From contig DBDJ01000024.1 of assembly GCA_002293525.1 (NCBI GenBank), positions 55,170-119,169 on the forward strand: DNA of 64,000 nt, read 5' to 3'. The stretch is from Lachnospiraceae bacterium UBA935 (lineage in GTDB: Bacteria > Bacillota > Clostridia > Lachnospirales > Lachnospiraceae). The notes under the pieces were generated by a model, which ran no database searches, was not told where the DNA came from, and saw only the letters and a program-made list of their open reading frames with translations. Shown here piece by piece: positions 26,003 to 36,649 of the stretch (positions within the stretch are counted from its first letter, which is position 1; every line of letters begins with the position of its first letter). The translations under genes and the position numbers were made by a program.

Positions 26003-28469
26003 AATGTTATTGTCATCATTGATGAGGAAAAAAGCGAGGGCATTGCTGTTGTTATTTTCCATAGCAGCCTGTGCCTCGCTTTTATTTGCCAATGCCGGTT
26101 TTCAAAATACAATAAGGCAGGCGATCTATGATAAAAGTATCCGCTATAGCGGGAATGCGGATATTACCATCAGCGTGAAACAATCGGCTGGTGCGGAGGA
26201 ATGGATCGATAGCAATTATTTAGCCCCATATGCCGAGCAATTTGAATATCTGCAAGAGTTGATAAAATGCCAGGCTCTTTACGCTCCGGAGAATAGCGAT
26301 ACACAGCACTATTTTACTGCACTCGGTACCGATATAACCGCGTTCAATGCCCGCAATCCGCTGTCATTAGAATCGGGGAGCCTGGACGACTGGTTCGGCA
26401 ATAAGCTTATCATGAGCGCGGCTTTCGCAGAGCGGTTGGGCGTAACCGCCGGAGAAACGCTCCTGCTGGAAATAGATGGTCAGAAACGGGATTTCCTGAT
26501 CGCCGGGATTAGTCAGGCGAGCGGATTGTTTGCCCGTGATGTAGCTGACGGCGGATATTTGCTGATGCCGCACGAAACATTGACAGACATTCTCGGCGGA
26601 CACTGCAACTTGATTTTTATAAAATCCTATGAAATATATGATTCGCTCTCCGTAGATAAGCTGAAACAAACTCTTTCGGAAGCGATGCCGCAATACCGTG
26701 TGAGCTCCAGCGTTGACCACACCGTTATCAATGCGGAAACGAATAATTTCGTAATGCCTTTCTGGATTTCAAGCTTACTGGTTGTATTCATGAGTGTTTT
26801 TATCATATATACGTCTTTTAATTTGATTGTCGATGAACGGATCAAAATCCTCGGCATACTTCGCAGTGTGGGGTGTTCCCGCCGAAAAACAAACCATATT
26901 CTTATAGCTGAAAGCATGATGATCGGAACTGTCGGCGGCATGATCGGCTGTGTCTTAGGTATTGGCGTTCTACATGTAATCAAATCCATGTTTTTCAGGG
27001 CGAATGCCGACATAGAAGAAAGCCGGATTGTGATTGGTTTGTATGAGGTCTTCTTTACGATAGCCACTTCTATGATTCTGACCGTATTAAGCGCGATGCT
27101 GCCGATTTTTAAAGCTACACAAATGTCGGTAAAAAATATAATAATAAATGATTATCAGAAGCAAAAGATCAAATCTGACAAATGGCGGATTGGCGGTATA
27201 CTCCTGTTTATCCCTGTTGCAATCGTCCCTTTCGTTGTCGGTCAGGGATGGATCGGAATGCTTATTGCCTTCCTTGCATTTGTCTTGGCCCTGATCGGGC
27301 TTAACCTGATTATTCCCGCTGTTTGCCGCTTCGCCGCCCGGATATTCCGTAATGCTCCCCCAGAAATCGCCTTGGGGGTACGCAATACGGGCGATTTCAA
27401 GGCACTTGTGAACAACACCCGCCTATTCGGCTCTACAATCGCTATCATGCTTCTGATGATAACCCTTTTTAACACACTGTCATCGGATGTCAGAAATATG
27501 TATCAGCGCGATTCGTATGATATTCAAATGGAGCTGCGCGAATCAAATCCCCAGACACTTGAGGATTTAAATGAGATTGAGGGAGTGGAAAGCGCCTATG
27601 GGGTTTTCATGACTTGGGGCACAGTGCCCGATTATGGCACATTTTTGAACGGGCTTGTCGGTGTTGACGGCGCAGACTATTTTGATTTTTATCAGGCTGA
27701 TGTCCCGCCCGAAACGAGATTCGCACTGAACAACCTTAAGGATAACGATATTGTGACTACCTATATTTTCCGCGACAAGTTCGGTCTTAAAATGGGGGAT
27801 ACTCTGACCGTTTCGCTTGATGAGGGAACGTTTGATTATGTAATTACGGGGTTTCTCGACACCAATTGGGGAATCGGCCATGTGGGTTATATATCGTCGG
27901 ATACTTATAAAAGTCACTTGGGTAAAAATGATTTTTCTCACATAGCAATTAAAGCAAGCGGTAATCTTGATACGGCTAAAAGCAATATCCTGAGAGCATA
28001 TTCAAAGGATGTACTAAAGATCAATACCAAGCTGGAACTGGAAAATGCGGACGCCGACAAGATAGAGGGGATATTTCATGCGATTAACACTTATGCGTAT
28101 TTCGCTATGCTTATCGGATTCTTCGGGATTTTCAATAACATGACCGCTTGTTTTATGGGGCGGCGGCGCAATCTCGCCATGTACCGATGTATCGGCATGT
28201 CACAGGAAAGTACGGCGCATATGCTGATAACAGAAGCGGTGACAATTGGCATCGTCGGTGCCTTAACGGGAATTGCTGCGGGGCTTTTAGCGATGGGCGT
28301 TATCCCGCTTTTAGTCGGGGTGCTTTGGGGAAACGTAACCGTTGACGTTCCTATTGCGAAAATTGCGTCTGTATGTCTATCTGGCGCGGCCGCTATGTTG
28401 ATTTGCGCGTTGATACCGCTTATGAAAGTCCAGAACATATCCATCATGGATAATATCCGTTACGAATAA
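25992..28469 (+). CDS. FtsX-like ABC transporter permease, 825 residues
   Basis: The protein has two FtsX-type halves: a membrane segment near 15-35, a large extracytoplasmic region (~40-250), three spans (~255-370), three spans near 400-490, a second extracellular region and three final spans (~695-815). This is the MacB/LolE/BceB-like permease plan. Its ATPase partner is the next gene. Such pairs expel or sense antimicrobial peptides, export peptides, or act mechanically on envelope proteins; the substrate here is not evident. Confidence 0.88.
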   Translation: MIAKMLLSSLMRKKARALLLLFSIAACASLLFANAGFQNTIRQAIYDKSIRYSGNADITISVKQSAGAEEWIDSNYLAPYAEQFEYLQELIKCQALYAPENSDTQHYFTALGTDITAFNARNPLSLESGSLDDWFGNKLIMSAAFAERLGVTAGETLLLEIDGQKRDFLIAGISQASGLFARDVADGGYLLMPHETLTDILGGHCNLIFIKSYEIYDSLSVDKLKQTLSEAMPQYRVSSSVDHTVINAETNNFVMPFWISSLLVVFMSVFIIYTSFNLIVDERIKILGILRSVGCSRRKTNHILIAESMMIGTVGGMIGCVLGIGVLHVIKSMFFRANADIEESRIVIGLYEVFFTIATSMILTVLSAMLPIFKATQMSVKNIIINDYQKQKIKSDKWRIGGILLFIPVAIVPFVVGQGWIGMLIAFLAFVLALIGLNLIIPAVCRFAARIFRNAPPEIALGVRNTGDFKALVNNTRLFGSTIAIMLLMITLFNTLSSDVRNMYQRDSYDIQMELRESNPQTLEDLNEIEGVESAYGVFMTWGTVPDYGTFLNGLVGVDGADYFDFYQADVPPETRFALNNLKDNDIVTTYIFRDKFGLKMGDTLTVSLDEGTFDYVITGFLDTNWGIGHVGYISSDTYKSHLGKNDFSHIAIKASGNLDTAKSNILRAYSKDVLKINTKLELENADADKIEGIFHAINTYAYFAMLIGFFGIFNNMTACFMGRRRNLAMYRCIGMSQESTAHMLITEAVTIGIVGALTGIAAGLLAMGVIPLLVGVLWGNVTVDVPIAKIASVCLSGAAAMLICALIPLMKVQNISIMDNIRYE

Positions 28470-28483
28470 CAAAGGAGGCACTT

Positions 28484-29146
28484 ATGATACAGGCTCAAAA
28501 CATCTACAAAAGCTTTTCAACAGGCAAACATACATTGTCAGTTCTAAAAGACATCAGCCTTAAGGTGTCGGCAGGTGAGTTTGTTTCGCTCATGGGACCG
28601 TCAGGTTCGGGGAAAAGCACGTTGCTGTACATTTTAGGCGGGCTGGATCGGGCAGATTCCGGCAATATTATCATCAATAACAAGGAGATCGGCAACTTGA
28701 ACGATACCGCGGAAAGTACCATGCGCCGTGTTGATATTGGCTTTGTTTTTCAGGCCTATAACCTGATCGACAACCTGACCGTGGAGGAGAACATTTTGAT
28801 CCCCGCTTTGCTTGACGGCAAAAAGCGGAGCGCAGTAAACAAGCAGCTGGACGAACTATTAAAGGCAGTCGGGCTTTTTGAACACCGGAAACACCGCCCC
28901 ACGGAACTATCCGGCGGACAGCAACTGCGCACCGCCATTGCTCGGGCTTTGATCAACCGCCCCAAGGTTGTTTTCGCCGATGAGCCGATCGGAAATCTCG
29001 ACAGCCAGAGCGGCAAAGAGGTATTGGAGCTGCTGGGCAAGTTAAATCAGCAATACGGAATTACCATTTTGATGGTCACTCATTCTGAGGACTCCACGAA
29101 ATACAGCAATCGTGTGATTCGGCTTAGAGACGGTCAGCTTGTGTAG
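28484..29146 (+). CDS. ABC transporter ATP-binding protein (MacB/LolD type)
   Basis: A 220-residue ATPase with Walker A GPSGSGKST, Q-loop FVFQAYNL, signature LSGGQQLRTAIARALI, Walker B VVFADEPIGNLD and VTHSED. The signature has QQLR where LSGGQQQR is usual. It follows the permease by 14 bases with AAAGGAGGCACTT as its ribosome binding site. The last ~65 codons are duplicated at 37984-38180 in a collapsed copy of this locus. Confidence 0.92.
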   Translation: MIQAQNIYKSFSTGKHTLSVLKDISLKVSAGEFVSLMGPSGSGKSTLLYILGGLDRADSGNIIINNKEIGNLNDTAESTMRRVDIGFVFQAYNLIDNLTVEENILIPALLDGKKRSAVNKQLDELLKAVGLFEHRKHRPTELSGGQQLRTAIARALINRPKVVFADEPIGNLDSQSGKEVLELLGKLNQQYGITILMVTHSEDSTKYSNRVIRLRDGQLV

Positions 29147-29301
29147 AGAAACGGGGCGAACGACGAATAGTAGTTTGGTATCTTTTGCATTCATTTCGGT
29201 ATCGAATCCTCCATAAACTAGTGACAATTTTTGCTAAGTTCGTGGAAATTATGACATTTTCAAGTCAGCCAACCTTTGATTTCATGATTGATCAGAAGTA
29301 A

Positions 29302-29350
29302 ATGATTCCAATATAAGATAGCTGTTCAGATATCTTATGATTGGAATCAT
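29302..29350. terminator. Hairpin between convergent ABC and GH2 genes
   Basis: ATGATTCCAAT (29302-29312) pairs with ATTGGAATCAT (29340-29350), and inner AAGATA/TATCTT bases extend the stem. T-tracts are poor, but the position between convergent genes supports a terminator role. The remainder of 29147-29394 has no gene. Confidence 0.6.
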
Positions 29351-29394
29351 CTAATTGAGGCATTAATTTTGTTTCAGATATCTACCCAACCGTT

Positions 29395-31122
29395 TTAATC
29401 CTCAAGCTTATTTTCATTAATCTTTCTAATCAGTTCCGGATCAACTTTTGTCTTTCTGTCATAAGTATAGAGACCATTTATTTCCTGCTCCACATCAGTA
29501 AGTTGAGTGTAGCAGAAGCCCTGCACATATTCCGACTCCAGCAATGGCTGTACCACATCACGATACCGCCGCACAAAATCCTCCTCCGATACTGCAGTAG
29601 AATACCCCCATCCTTCCGTTGCATCTTTCTGAAAAGAAATCCCGCCAAACTCAGTAACAAGTACCGGTTCGTTCCGATAACATCCTTCGCCGGCATATAA
29701 GCTTCTTCCCGCCGGCTGTTCCTTCAATATGCGTTCCATAGAGCCATATCGTTTCGCCAGTATTTCCCTTTCAGACTCATAATCATGTATGGTAAGTAAA
29801 TCCGTCTCCACATGCTCCCAACCGTCATTATCAATAACAGCTCTGGTATTATCCAAAGATTTTATCAGCGCATACATTGCTTTACAGAAGCTCTGCTGCT
29901 CTTTACTATGTGCTGCTTCCAAAACCCCCCATGACTCATTCAGCGCCGTCCAGGCGACTATGCTTGGGTGATTATAGTCCCTGTCAATCTCCCGCATCCA
30001 CTCTTTTACCGTATCTTCTACAAGCCTGCCTGAATAGCTGTAACCCGAAGCCATTTCTCCCCACACCAGAAAGCCCATATGGTCGGCATGATACAAAAAT
30101 CTGGGGTCCTCCACCTTTTGATGTTTACGCACTCCGTTAAATCCCATCTCCTTGGCAAGCCGGATATCCCGTACAAACGCCTCATCGGATGGTGCCGTAA
30201 GCAATCCCTCCGGCCAGTAACCCTGGTCCAGCAGGAGCTTTTGATAGTATGGGCGGTTATTCAGCAAAAATCTTCCATTCTCTACCGAAACCTTCCGCAT
30301 ACCAAAATAAGACTGAACAGAGTCCCAAATGGTCTCACCTTCCCTTAACGTAAAAACCACATCAAAAAGTCTGGGGTTTTCCGGAGACCACGCCAAATCC
30401 TCCACGGTATTCCAGCAAACTAATGCTTCTTCCTCAATCTTAACCGTGAACTCTCCCTTTCTACTCTTTAAACTGACGGAAAAACTCCCTGCGTCTGCTC
30501 CTTCAAAGGAAACCGCCGCTTCCAGCGTACAATTCTGCGAACATTCTGCTTCATAGGAAAACTTTACCGATCTTTCATCCAATAATGGTGTAATCCGCAT
30601 CTTTTGGATATGCTTATATGCTATCGGCTCCAGCCATACACTCTGCCATATTCCTGTTGTTGTCGTGTAAAAAATGCCTTCCGACACCTCCTTCCAGTAC
30701 TGCTTACCTCTTACAATGTCCAGTTCCTGATGGAAATCCTTCACGCATAGCTTCAACTCATTTTCCCGGTCTGCCAGAAAATCCGTAATGTCCACAAAAA
30801 AACTGCTCTGCCCCCCCACATGCCGCATAACCATATTCCCATTTATCATTATCTGGCATTCATAATCCACTGCACCGAAATGAAGGATTATCTTTTTTTC
30901 TTTCCACGTCTCAGGTATATCAAATGTACGGCGATACCATATTTTTTCATGAAACTCTCTTCTTTCAATTCCAGAAAGCTTCGACTCATATGTAAACGGT
31001 ACATTTATCTTTTGATCGTATATTTCTTCATCAAATGCCAGATCCCATACTCCGTTTAATGTCATCCATTCCGCTCTTACAAACTGTGGCCTTGGATATT
31101 CTGTTCTAAGTATTTGCTCCAT
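29395..31122 (-). CDS. Glycoside hydrolase family 2 enzyme
   Basis: The 575-residue protein has the GH2 plan: N-terminal sugar-binding jelly roll (~15-165), immunoglobulin-like domain (~170-275) and TIM barrel. Acid/base Glu396 lies in WTALNESWG and nucleophile Glu491 in VLVTEFGG. Glycone specificity (beta-glucuronide, galactoside, mannoside or arabinoside) cannot be assigned. There is no signal peptide, so it acts on imported oligosaccharides. It is last in the GH43-ABC sugar operon. Confidence 0.93.
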   Translation of the reverse strand: MEQILRTEYPRPQFVRAEWMTLNGVWDLAFDEEIYDQKINVPFTYESKLSGIERREFHEKIWYRRTFDIPETWKEKKIILHFGAVDYECQIMINGNMVMRHVGGQSSFFVDITDFLADRENELKLCVKDFHQELDIVRGKQYWKEVSEGIFYTTTTGIWQSVWLEPIAYKHIQKMRITPLLDERSVKFSYEAECSQNCTLEAAVSFEGADAGSFSVSLKSRKGEFTVKIEEEALVCWNTVEDLAWSPENPRLFDVVFTLREGETIWDSVQSYFGMRKVSVENGRFLLNNRPYYQKLLLDQGYWPEGLLTAPSDEAFVRDIRLAKEMGFNGVRKHQKVEDPRFLYHADHMGFLVWGEMASGYSYSGRLVEDTVKEWMREIDRDYNHPSIVAWTALNESWGVLEAAHSKEQQSFCKAMYALIKSLDNTRAVIDNDGWEHVETDLLTIHDYESEREILAKRYGSMERILKEQPAGRSLYAGEGCYRNEPVLVTEFGGISFQKDATEGWGYSTAVSEEDFVRRYRDVVQPLLESEYVQGFCYTQLTDVEQEINGLYTYDRKTKVDPELIRKINENKLED

Positions 31123-31143
31123 GATATATTTATTGTCTCCTTT

Positions 31144-33309
31144 TTATTGTTGTAACCCAAAGTCAATGACCTTCATCCGGCTATTTTTTACCCATATCCC
31201 CGCACATCCATTTTCTATTGGTTCGTCATCCGTCAGAATTATTTCCGGCTGCTTCTTTCCCTCCATGTATACTGTAATTGTTGCTCCAGAAATTTCCGCC
31301 AATAGTTGGTACTCTTTATCCGCTTCTACATAAAACCGACATCTCCCCAACACTTTTTCATCGTAGCGATGCCGTAATACTACCAGTTCCGTACCCGTAA
31401 GGGAAACCGAATATCCAATAAAGAAGTCTGTTCCCATCACCGTATCATCGCCTTCCCCGCCTTCGGATGGCTCCGTTACACGCAGCAGAATTCCGGCATT
31501 TCCATTTGTTCCGCATTTCACCGAAAGCACCGCCGATACCGCATAATCCGACAGCAGCGTGCTGTCCGTCAGCCTTTTCTCGTAACCATTTAACTCTGCT
31601 CCTGTCAAGTGATTTTTATAATCGACATTCTCCACAAAAGGGTATAGTTTTATTCTCTTTATTTGTAGAATCCCCGAAGTGTTCCGGAACCTTAATGTAT
31701 GCATTCCATAATCCAGCCTTGTTTCAATAAGAGTCAAACCCGTACTTCCTTCACAAGTACCCGTCATTTTATTGTCAATCCAGACTTCCGCCAATCCATT
31801 TTTCTGATGGTTTGTTGAAATACAGCAATGATATATATCCCCCGCTCCCGCCCAAATATGGTATTGCGCATCTTCATCCTGCTTCAATACAATGCTGCCA
31901 TCCGCGTTCCTGTTCCCGGATATTTTACCGAATACAGGGTAAAAAGCACACTCTGCCGGAAAAACCGCAGCTTCTGTCTTTTCCTGCTTCGTTGCTTCTG
32001 TCACCGCAGTATACCCGATTTCCAGCCCATCGGTATCTGCTGTGCAGCCAATCCGATATGCTACGCACTTCTCAATATTCGACATCAATTGCAATCTACG
32101 GTCAATATACACTTCAAGACTGCCATCCGGATTCTGGCACAGCTTTATACAGTGCAAAACATTAAAATTATAATCCTCCGGCAAACAGGACTGTACAACC
32201 ACCTGTTCCGTCTCACCACACCGATGCAGAACCTGTACTATTTTGAGATTTGACTTAAACGCTATACAATAGTAATCATCCTCCCCTATTGCCAAAACAA
32301 TTCCCGCCCCTTCATTTGTCCCTGGCGATTTTATTTTCATGTTGCACTCTATCGTAAAGCTGCCCTCAAATATCTGTTTTGACAGTACAAACATCCCTTC
32401 CGAACCGCTTGCCAGAATATCACCCTCCCGCACAGCTGTCCCACGATGGCAGACAAGCTCTAATACGGCTTTTCCCCGTCCCCCAAGAGCATAATCCGGC
32501 AGCGCCGGTACATACTGTTTCGCTTGTGTCGGTCCGGAAATCTGTGTTACTTCCCGATACCACAACTGGCGGTCAATATTTAAATCCCTACTGGCATCCT
32601 CATTCGTATTATGGTAAATGATATAATCCGATATCAGATCCGGACCCTCCACGGTGCTGCTGTGCCCCAGCCCATTCAGCCGTCCAGCCGTCCTCACTGC
32701 CACCGGATTGTACCTGTCATCCTGATAGCCCAAAAGCGGATGCCTGCTCCAGCAGGCGTTAATACGATATCCTTTACTGAGATAATGATTCCCCGTATAG
32801 GTCATATAATAAATACCATCTTTTTTATAGACTAACGGGCCTTCCGTCCATCCATTTAAAAATGCCCCCGTCAGCACAGGTTCCCCAAATTCTGTCGGGG
32901 ATTTCATCTCACACCCCCAAATGCCCTCTTCTCCTGCCCAATAAAAATACCAGGTGCCGTCATCATCGATAAAGACCGTGCCATCAATGGCATGTCCTAT
33001 GTTTTCACTGATTTTTCTGAAGGGACCTTTCGGGCTTTCGCTCCGTAGTATATAATGTCCGAATCCTGATGGAGATGTATACATATAAAAGTATCCGTTC
33101 CAGTACACCACCTCGGGCGCAAACGGAACCATATTCGGAAATATATCTTCGCCAATGGCTGCACCCTCTAAATTCCAGTGTATAAGATCATCCGATGACC
33201 AACACCGGATATCCGGATTGGTACAATATAAAAAATATCTGCCATTATACTTTAAAACAAAAGGATCTGCATAATCTCCTCTTTTTGCAATCGGGTTTTG
33301 GTACATCAT
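31144..33309 (-). CDS. Glycoside hydrolase family 43 protein with C-terminal accessory domains
   Basis: The 721-residue protein starts with a five-bladed propeller (~1-285). Catalytic Asp15 lies in DYADPF, the second Asp in HAIDGTVF and the acid Glu in GWTEGPL, as in GH43 arabinofuranosidases/xylosidases. Three accessory regions follow: a laminin-G-like domain (~300-450), a CBM6/35-like domain (~470-580) and another beta-sandwich to the end. No secretion signal is present. ATG 33309 follows GGGAG by five bases; the ATG four codons earlier is part of the leader. Confidence 0.88.
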   Translation of the reverse strand: MMYQNPIAKRGDYADPFVLKYNGRYFLYCTNPDIRCWSSDDLIHWNLEGAAIGEDIFPNMVPFAPEVVYWNGYFYMYTSPSGFGHYILRSESPKGPFRKISENIGHAIDGTVFIDDDGTWYFYWAGEEGIWGCEMKSPTEFGEPVLTGAFLNGWTEGPLVYKKDGIYYMTYTGNHYLSKGYRINACWSRHPLLGYQDDRYNPVAVRTAGRLNGLGHSSTVEGPDLISDYIIYHNTNEDASRDLNIDRQLWYREVTQISGPTQAKQYVPALPDYALGGRGKAVLELVCHRGTAVREGDILASGSEGMFVLSKQIFEGSFTIECNMKIKSPGTNEGAGIVLAIGEDDYYCIAFKSNLKIVQVLHRCGETEQVVVQSCLPEDYNFNVLHCIKLCQNPDGSLEVYIDRRLQLMSNIEKCVAYRIGCTADTDGLEIGYTAVTEATKQEKTEAAVFPAECAFYPVFGKISGNRNADGSIVLKQDEDAQYHIWAGAGDIYHCCISTNHQKNGLAEVWIDNKMTGTCEGSTGLTLIETRLDYGMHTLRFRNTSGILQIKRIKLYPFVENVDYKNHLTGAELNGYEKRLTDSTLLSDYAVSAVLSVKCGTNGNAGILLRVTEPSEGGEGDDTVMGTDFFIGYSVSLTGTELVVLRHRYDEKVLGRCRFYVEADKEYQLLAEISGATITVYMEGKKQPEIILTDDEPIENGCAGIWVKNSRMKVIDFGLQQ

Positions 33310-33341
33310 ACTTGCTCCCATCTGCCCGCTCTGCGGGCGTA

Positions 33342-34184
33342 CTATCCTTTCAATCCGGTAATCGCCATTGAATCAACAAAATATTTCTGAGCGGAAATGA
33401 ACAAAATTAAAATCGGCAAAATAGCAATCAAGGATGCTGCCATGATCAACGGTACATCTGTCTGCGTTTCATGATAGGAATTCAACATTTTTATCACAAC
33501 CTGCAATGTATATTTTTGAGAATCGTTCACAAATATCATCGGCCCCAAATAATCATTCCACGTTCCCATAAATACCATGATAATATTACTGATCAGAGCC
33601 GGTTTGCAAAGAGGCAGAAAAATTTTATAATATATTCTAAAATATCCGCACCCGTCTATCTTGGCTGCCTCCAGCAGTTCCGTCGGCAGTCCGCCAATAT
33701 ATTGACGCAGGAAAAACATCATTGACACATTTCCCAATGAACTCGGTATGATCAGCGGCAGCAGTGTATTAATCCACTTAATCCTTGTAAAAATAATATA
33801 CTGCGGAACCAGCAGAACGACAAAGGGAATCATCATGGAAGACAGCACACAAAAAAATAATACATTTTTATATGGTACATCCAATTTTGCAAATGCAAAT
33901 GCAGAAAGAGATGTTGAAAAAGTCCCAAATAATAAAACACATGCTGATACAATGACACTATTTTTTATGCCGCTTAAAATATTTGATTTAGTAAATAGCT
34001 CGACATAATTTCCCCAATCCACCGGCCGGGGAATCCACTGCGGCGGAATCTGGTAAACCAGATTTGATTCCTTTAACGAGGTGGACAACATCCATAAAAA
34101 TGGGACTACCATTGTCATGGCTCCCGTGATAAGGATGAAAAAAATCAATGCTCTTATAACCTTTCTGCCTATATTCAATTTCAT
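33342..34184 (-). CDS. Sugar ABC transporter permease (MalG/CUT1 type)
   Basis: A 280-residue permease with six spans. The EAA loop ELLEAAKIDGCGYFRIYYKIFLPLCKP is characteristic of CUT1 MalG-like proteins. It pairs with the MalF-type permease upstream (four-base gap) and uses the lipoprotein at 35264-36649. No sugar ATPase gene is present in the locus, so a shared MsmK-like ATPase encoded elsewhere is expected, as is common in Firmicutes. Confidence 0.92.
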   Translation of the reverse strand: MKLNIGRKVIRALIFFILITGAMTMVVPFLWMLSTSLKESNLVYQIPPQWIPRPVDWGNYVELFTKSNILSGIKNSVIVSACVLLFGTFSTSLSAFAFAKLDVPYKNVLFFCVLSSMMIPFVVLLVPQYIIFTRIKWINTLLPLIIPSSLGNVSMMFFLRQYIGGLPTELLEAAKIDGCGYFRIYYKIFLPLCKPALISNIIMVFMGTWNDYLGPMIFVNDSQKYTLQVVIKMLNSYHETQTDVPLIMAASLIAILPILILFISAQKYFVDSMAITGLKG

Positions 34185-34187
34185 AGC

Positions 34188-35078
34188 TTAATCTCCCTCA
34201 TAAACCCATTTATTTGACAGTTTGAATTGAAGCAGTGTAACCAGCAAAATCATAAGCCCGAACACTACCGCCGCAGCACAGGCATACCCCATCTGACTAT
34301 AATTAAATGCTTTCTGCCAGATATAGTAAATCACAGTAGCAACCCCATAATTGCGCCCGCCGTCTGTTGTAAATAAATCCACTTCAATAAAGGTCTGCAG
34401 GGAGCCAATAATATTTATACAAAATAAATAGAAAGTAATAGGCGTAATCATTGGCATTGTTATTTTGAAAAAGCGCATAAACGCACCTGCACCGTCAATC
34501 GTTGCCGCTTCATAATATGTGGATGGTACGTTTTTCAAGGCGGCCAGAAAATAAATCGAAGTAATTCCAATCATCTTCCATGCAATCATGATAACGATCA
34601 TCCTCTTAGTCCATACCGGATCTCCCAGCCAGTTCGGTCCTTCTATCCCTAATAAACCAAGGGCCTGATTAACCAAACCAAATTCTGAATTAAACAACCA
34701 TTTCCACAGCAGCACCAATGCCACAATGGAGGACACATACGGAAGATAGTATAATATCCGAAAAACCTTGTTTCCTTTTATCTCCTTGTGACACGCTAGG
34801 GCAAACAGCAGTCCAAAGACCATATAGAATGGAATCGGAAGCAGCATATATATTGTATTGCGAGCCGCAATCCAGAATTTACTGTCCCCAAACAATTCCA
34901 CAAAATTACCCAGCCCGATAAAATTTTTATTTTTTACAAGTACATTCCAATCCGTCATGGAAGCAAATATGCATAAACACAGTGGCAATAAGAAGAAGCA
35001 GACAAACTGTACCATTGCCGGCATTACGAACAATATCCCCGCCCTGCGTTCTTTCTGTTTCAAACTATTTTTTGTCAT
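34188..35078 (-). CDS. Sugar ABC transporter permease (MalF/CUT1 type)
   Basis: A 296-residue, six-span permease with the MalF-type N-terminus (KERRAGILFVMPAMVQFVCFFLLPL) and EAA loop (STYYEAATIDGAGAFMRFFKITMPM). With the MalG-type neighbour it forms the membrane channel of an oligosaccharide importer. Confidence 0.92.
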   Translation of the reverse strand: MTKNSLKQKERRAGILFVMPAMVQFVCFFLLPLCLCIFASMTDWNVLVKNKNFIGLGNFVELFGDSKFWIAARNTIYMLLPIPFYMVFGLLFALACHKEIKGNKVFRILYYLPYVSSIVALVLLWKWLFNSEFGLVNQALGLLGIEGPNWLGDPVWTKRMIVIMIAWKMIGITSIYFLAALKNVPSTYYEAATIDGAGAFMRFFKITMPMITPITFYLFCINIIGSLQTFIEVDLFTTDGGRNYGVATVIYYIWQKAFNYSQMGYACAAAVVFGLMILLVTLLQFKLSNKWVYEGD

Positions 35079-35263
35079 AATTATACCCCATACATATCGC
35101 AGACCTGTCTGCGAAAGTGCTTAAATAGAAATTCTGAAAACCCATTTAAACATGCTCCTTTAACCATTATTGACTTACAGGGCTGCCATATACAAGAAAT
35201 CTTACTAAAAAGTCAGCAACTTACAATTTCAGAATATGGCCGCCCCTCCTTTGGCTGTACTTG

Positions 35264-36649
35264 CTACTTCAATGCCTCCTGTTGTTCTACACTCTTATTC
35301 AGTAATGCCTGTACCGATTCCACCATCGAATCACAGTATTCCTGTGCTGTCATTTCTCCATTATACACAGCCTCTACCCCTGAATTAAACTCACTCCACC
35401 ATTCCTGATTAAAGGTACGGGACTGCGTTGCCAACCGCCCATAATCTTCCAATACATTTAAAAATGCTTTCTTGTTTGCAGGTGCTTTATCCATTTCCGT
35501 ATATTCTCCATATGCCATATCCTTCAATGTCGGAACAGACATTCCGGTTGTATAGCTGGTACGCTGAGCCTCCTCATTAAATGCCAAAAACGCAATCAGA
35601 TCACAGGCCTCTTGTAAATGCTCGCTTTCCGGTGAAACCGCAAGTCCCGCACTTCCAAACCAAACCGCTTTTTCACCGGTACCGGGGCTTACCGGCCAAT
35701 CCATCAAATCCCATTCAAAATCACAATTATTCCACAAATCCGCCTGTGCCCAGGAACCTACGCCCATCATACCCAGTTTTCCCTGCATAAAACGATCATA
35801 ACTGCTTAAAGAGGTTTCCTCTGAAGAAGATGGTGCAACATGATACTTGCATCTTAAATCTGCCACAAACTGAAACGCCTCTACAAATTTAGGATCCGTA
35901 AACGCTACATTGGCTAATGAGTCGTCCAGCCAGTTTGCTCCATTTGACCATACTGCCGATTCCATCGAATACATGGCAGTTCCATAAACATCTCCATCGG
36001 TCAGTTTCTGTGCCGCTTCCAGATAATCATTCCAGTCCCAGGGATTTTCTTCGGTCGGCGGCGTGATGCCTGCTGCATCGAACAAGTCTTTGTTATAAAC
36101 TACCGAAAATGCGCTTACGTCTTTGGGCAACGCATAAAGGGGACCATCACCCAGACTGGAGCCATTATAACGGTATATGTTGATTGCATTCTCCCAAACA
36201 TTATCTACATCAAACAGATCATTGTTTTCAACATAAGATGACAGGTCATAAAGGTTTCCCGTAGCTGCATATTTCATCACATTATCGATCCCACAGTAAA
36301 ACGCATCCGGCTGTTCTCCCGCCGCAATCATGTTCTGCATTTTTGTATCAAAATCACCATCCGGTACCACAGTATATTCCACAGAAACGTTGGGATATTT
36401 TTCTTCATATGCATCAATCATTGCCTGAAACGTTGCTACCTCAGAGTCATTTCCCCATCCCATGAAGTTTAACGTGACTTGTTCTTCGGCAGTATCCCCG
36501 CTCTGCGTTTCCTGGTTCGGGGTTTGATCGTTACTAATTTCCGTGCTTCCTGTGTTATCTTCTTCATTAGATCCACATCCGGCCAGCATTGAAATCCCCA
36601 TTACGACAACTAATACTAATGCTGTAATTCCTTTTCTCATTTTTCTCAT
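35264..36649 (-). CDS. Sugar-binding lipoprotein of ABC importer (SBP family 1)
   Basis: The 461-residue protein has a lipoprotein signal peptide (MRKMRKGITALVL, SMLAGCGSNEE) and a Glu/Thr/Gln-rich linker. The ligand-binding fold of family 1 extracellular solute-binding proteins follows (VEYTVVPDGDFDTKMQNMIAAGEQPDAFY, ALPKDVSAFSVVYNKDLFDAAG). First gene of the operon SBP-MalF-MalG-GH43-GH2. The promoter and candidate operator lie at 36750-36879. Confidence 0.92.
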   Translation of the reverse strand: MRKMRKGITALVLVVVMGISMLAGCGSNEEDNTGSTEISNDQTPNQETQSGDTAEEQVTLNFMGWGNDSEVATFQAMIDAYEEKYPNVSVEYTVVPDGDFDTKMQNMIAAGEQPDAFYCGIDNVMKYAATGNLYDLSSYVENNDLFDVDNVWENAINIYRYNGSSLGDGPLYALPKDVSAFSVVYNKDLFDAAGITPPTEENPWDWNDYLEAAQKLTDGDVYGTAMYSMESAVWSNGANWLDDSLANVAFTDPKFVEAFQFVADLRCKYHVAPSSSEETSLSSYDRFMQGKLGMMGVGSWAQADLWNNCDFEWDLMDWPVSPGTGEKAVWFGSAGLAVSPESEHLQEACDLIAFLAFNEEAQRTSYTTGMSVPTLKDMAYGEYTEMDKAPANKKAFLNVLEDYGRLATQSRTFNQEWWSEFNSGVEAVYNGEMTAQEYCDSMVESVQALLNKSVEQQEALK

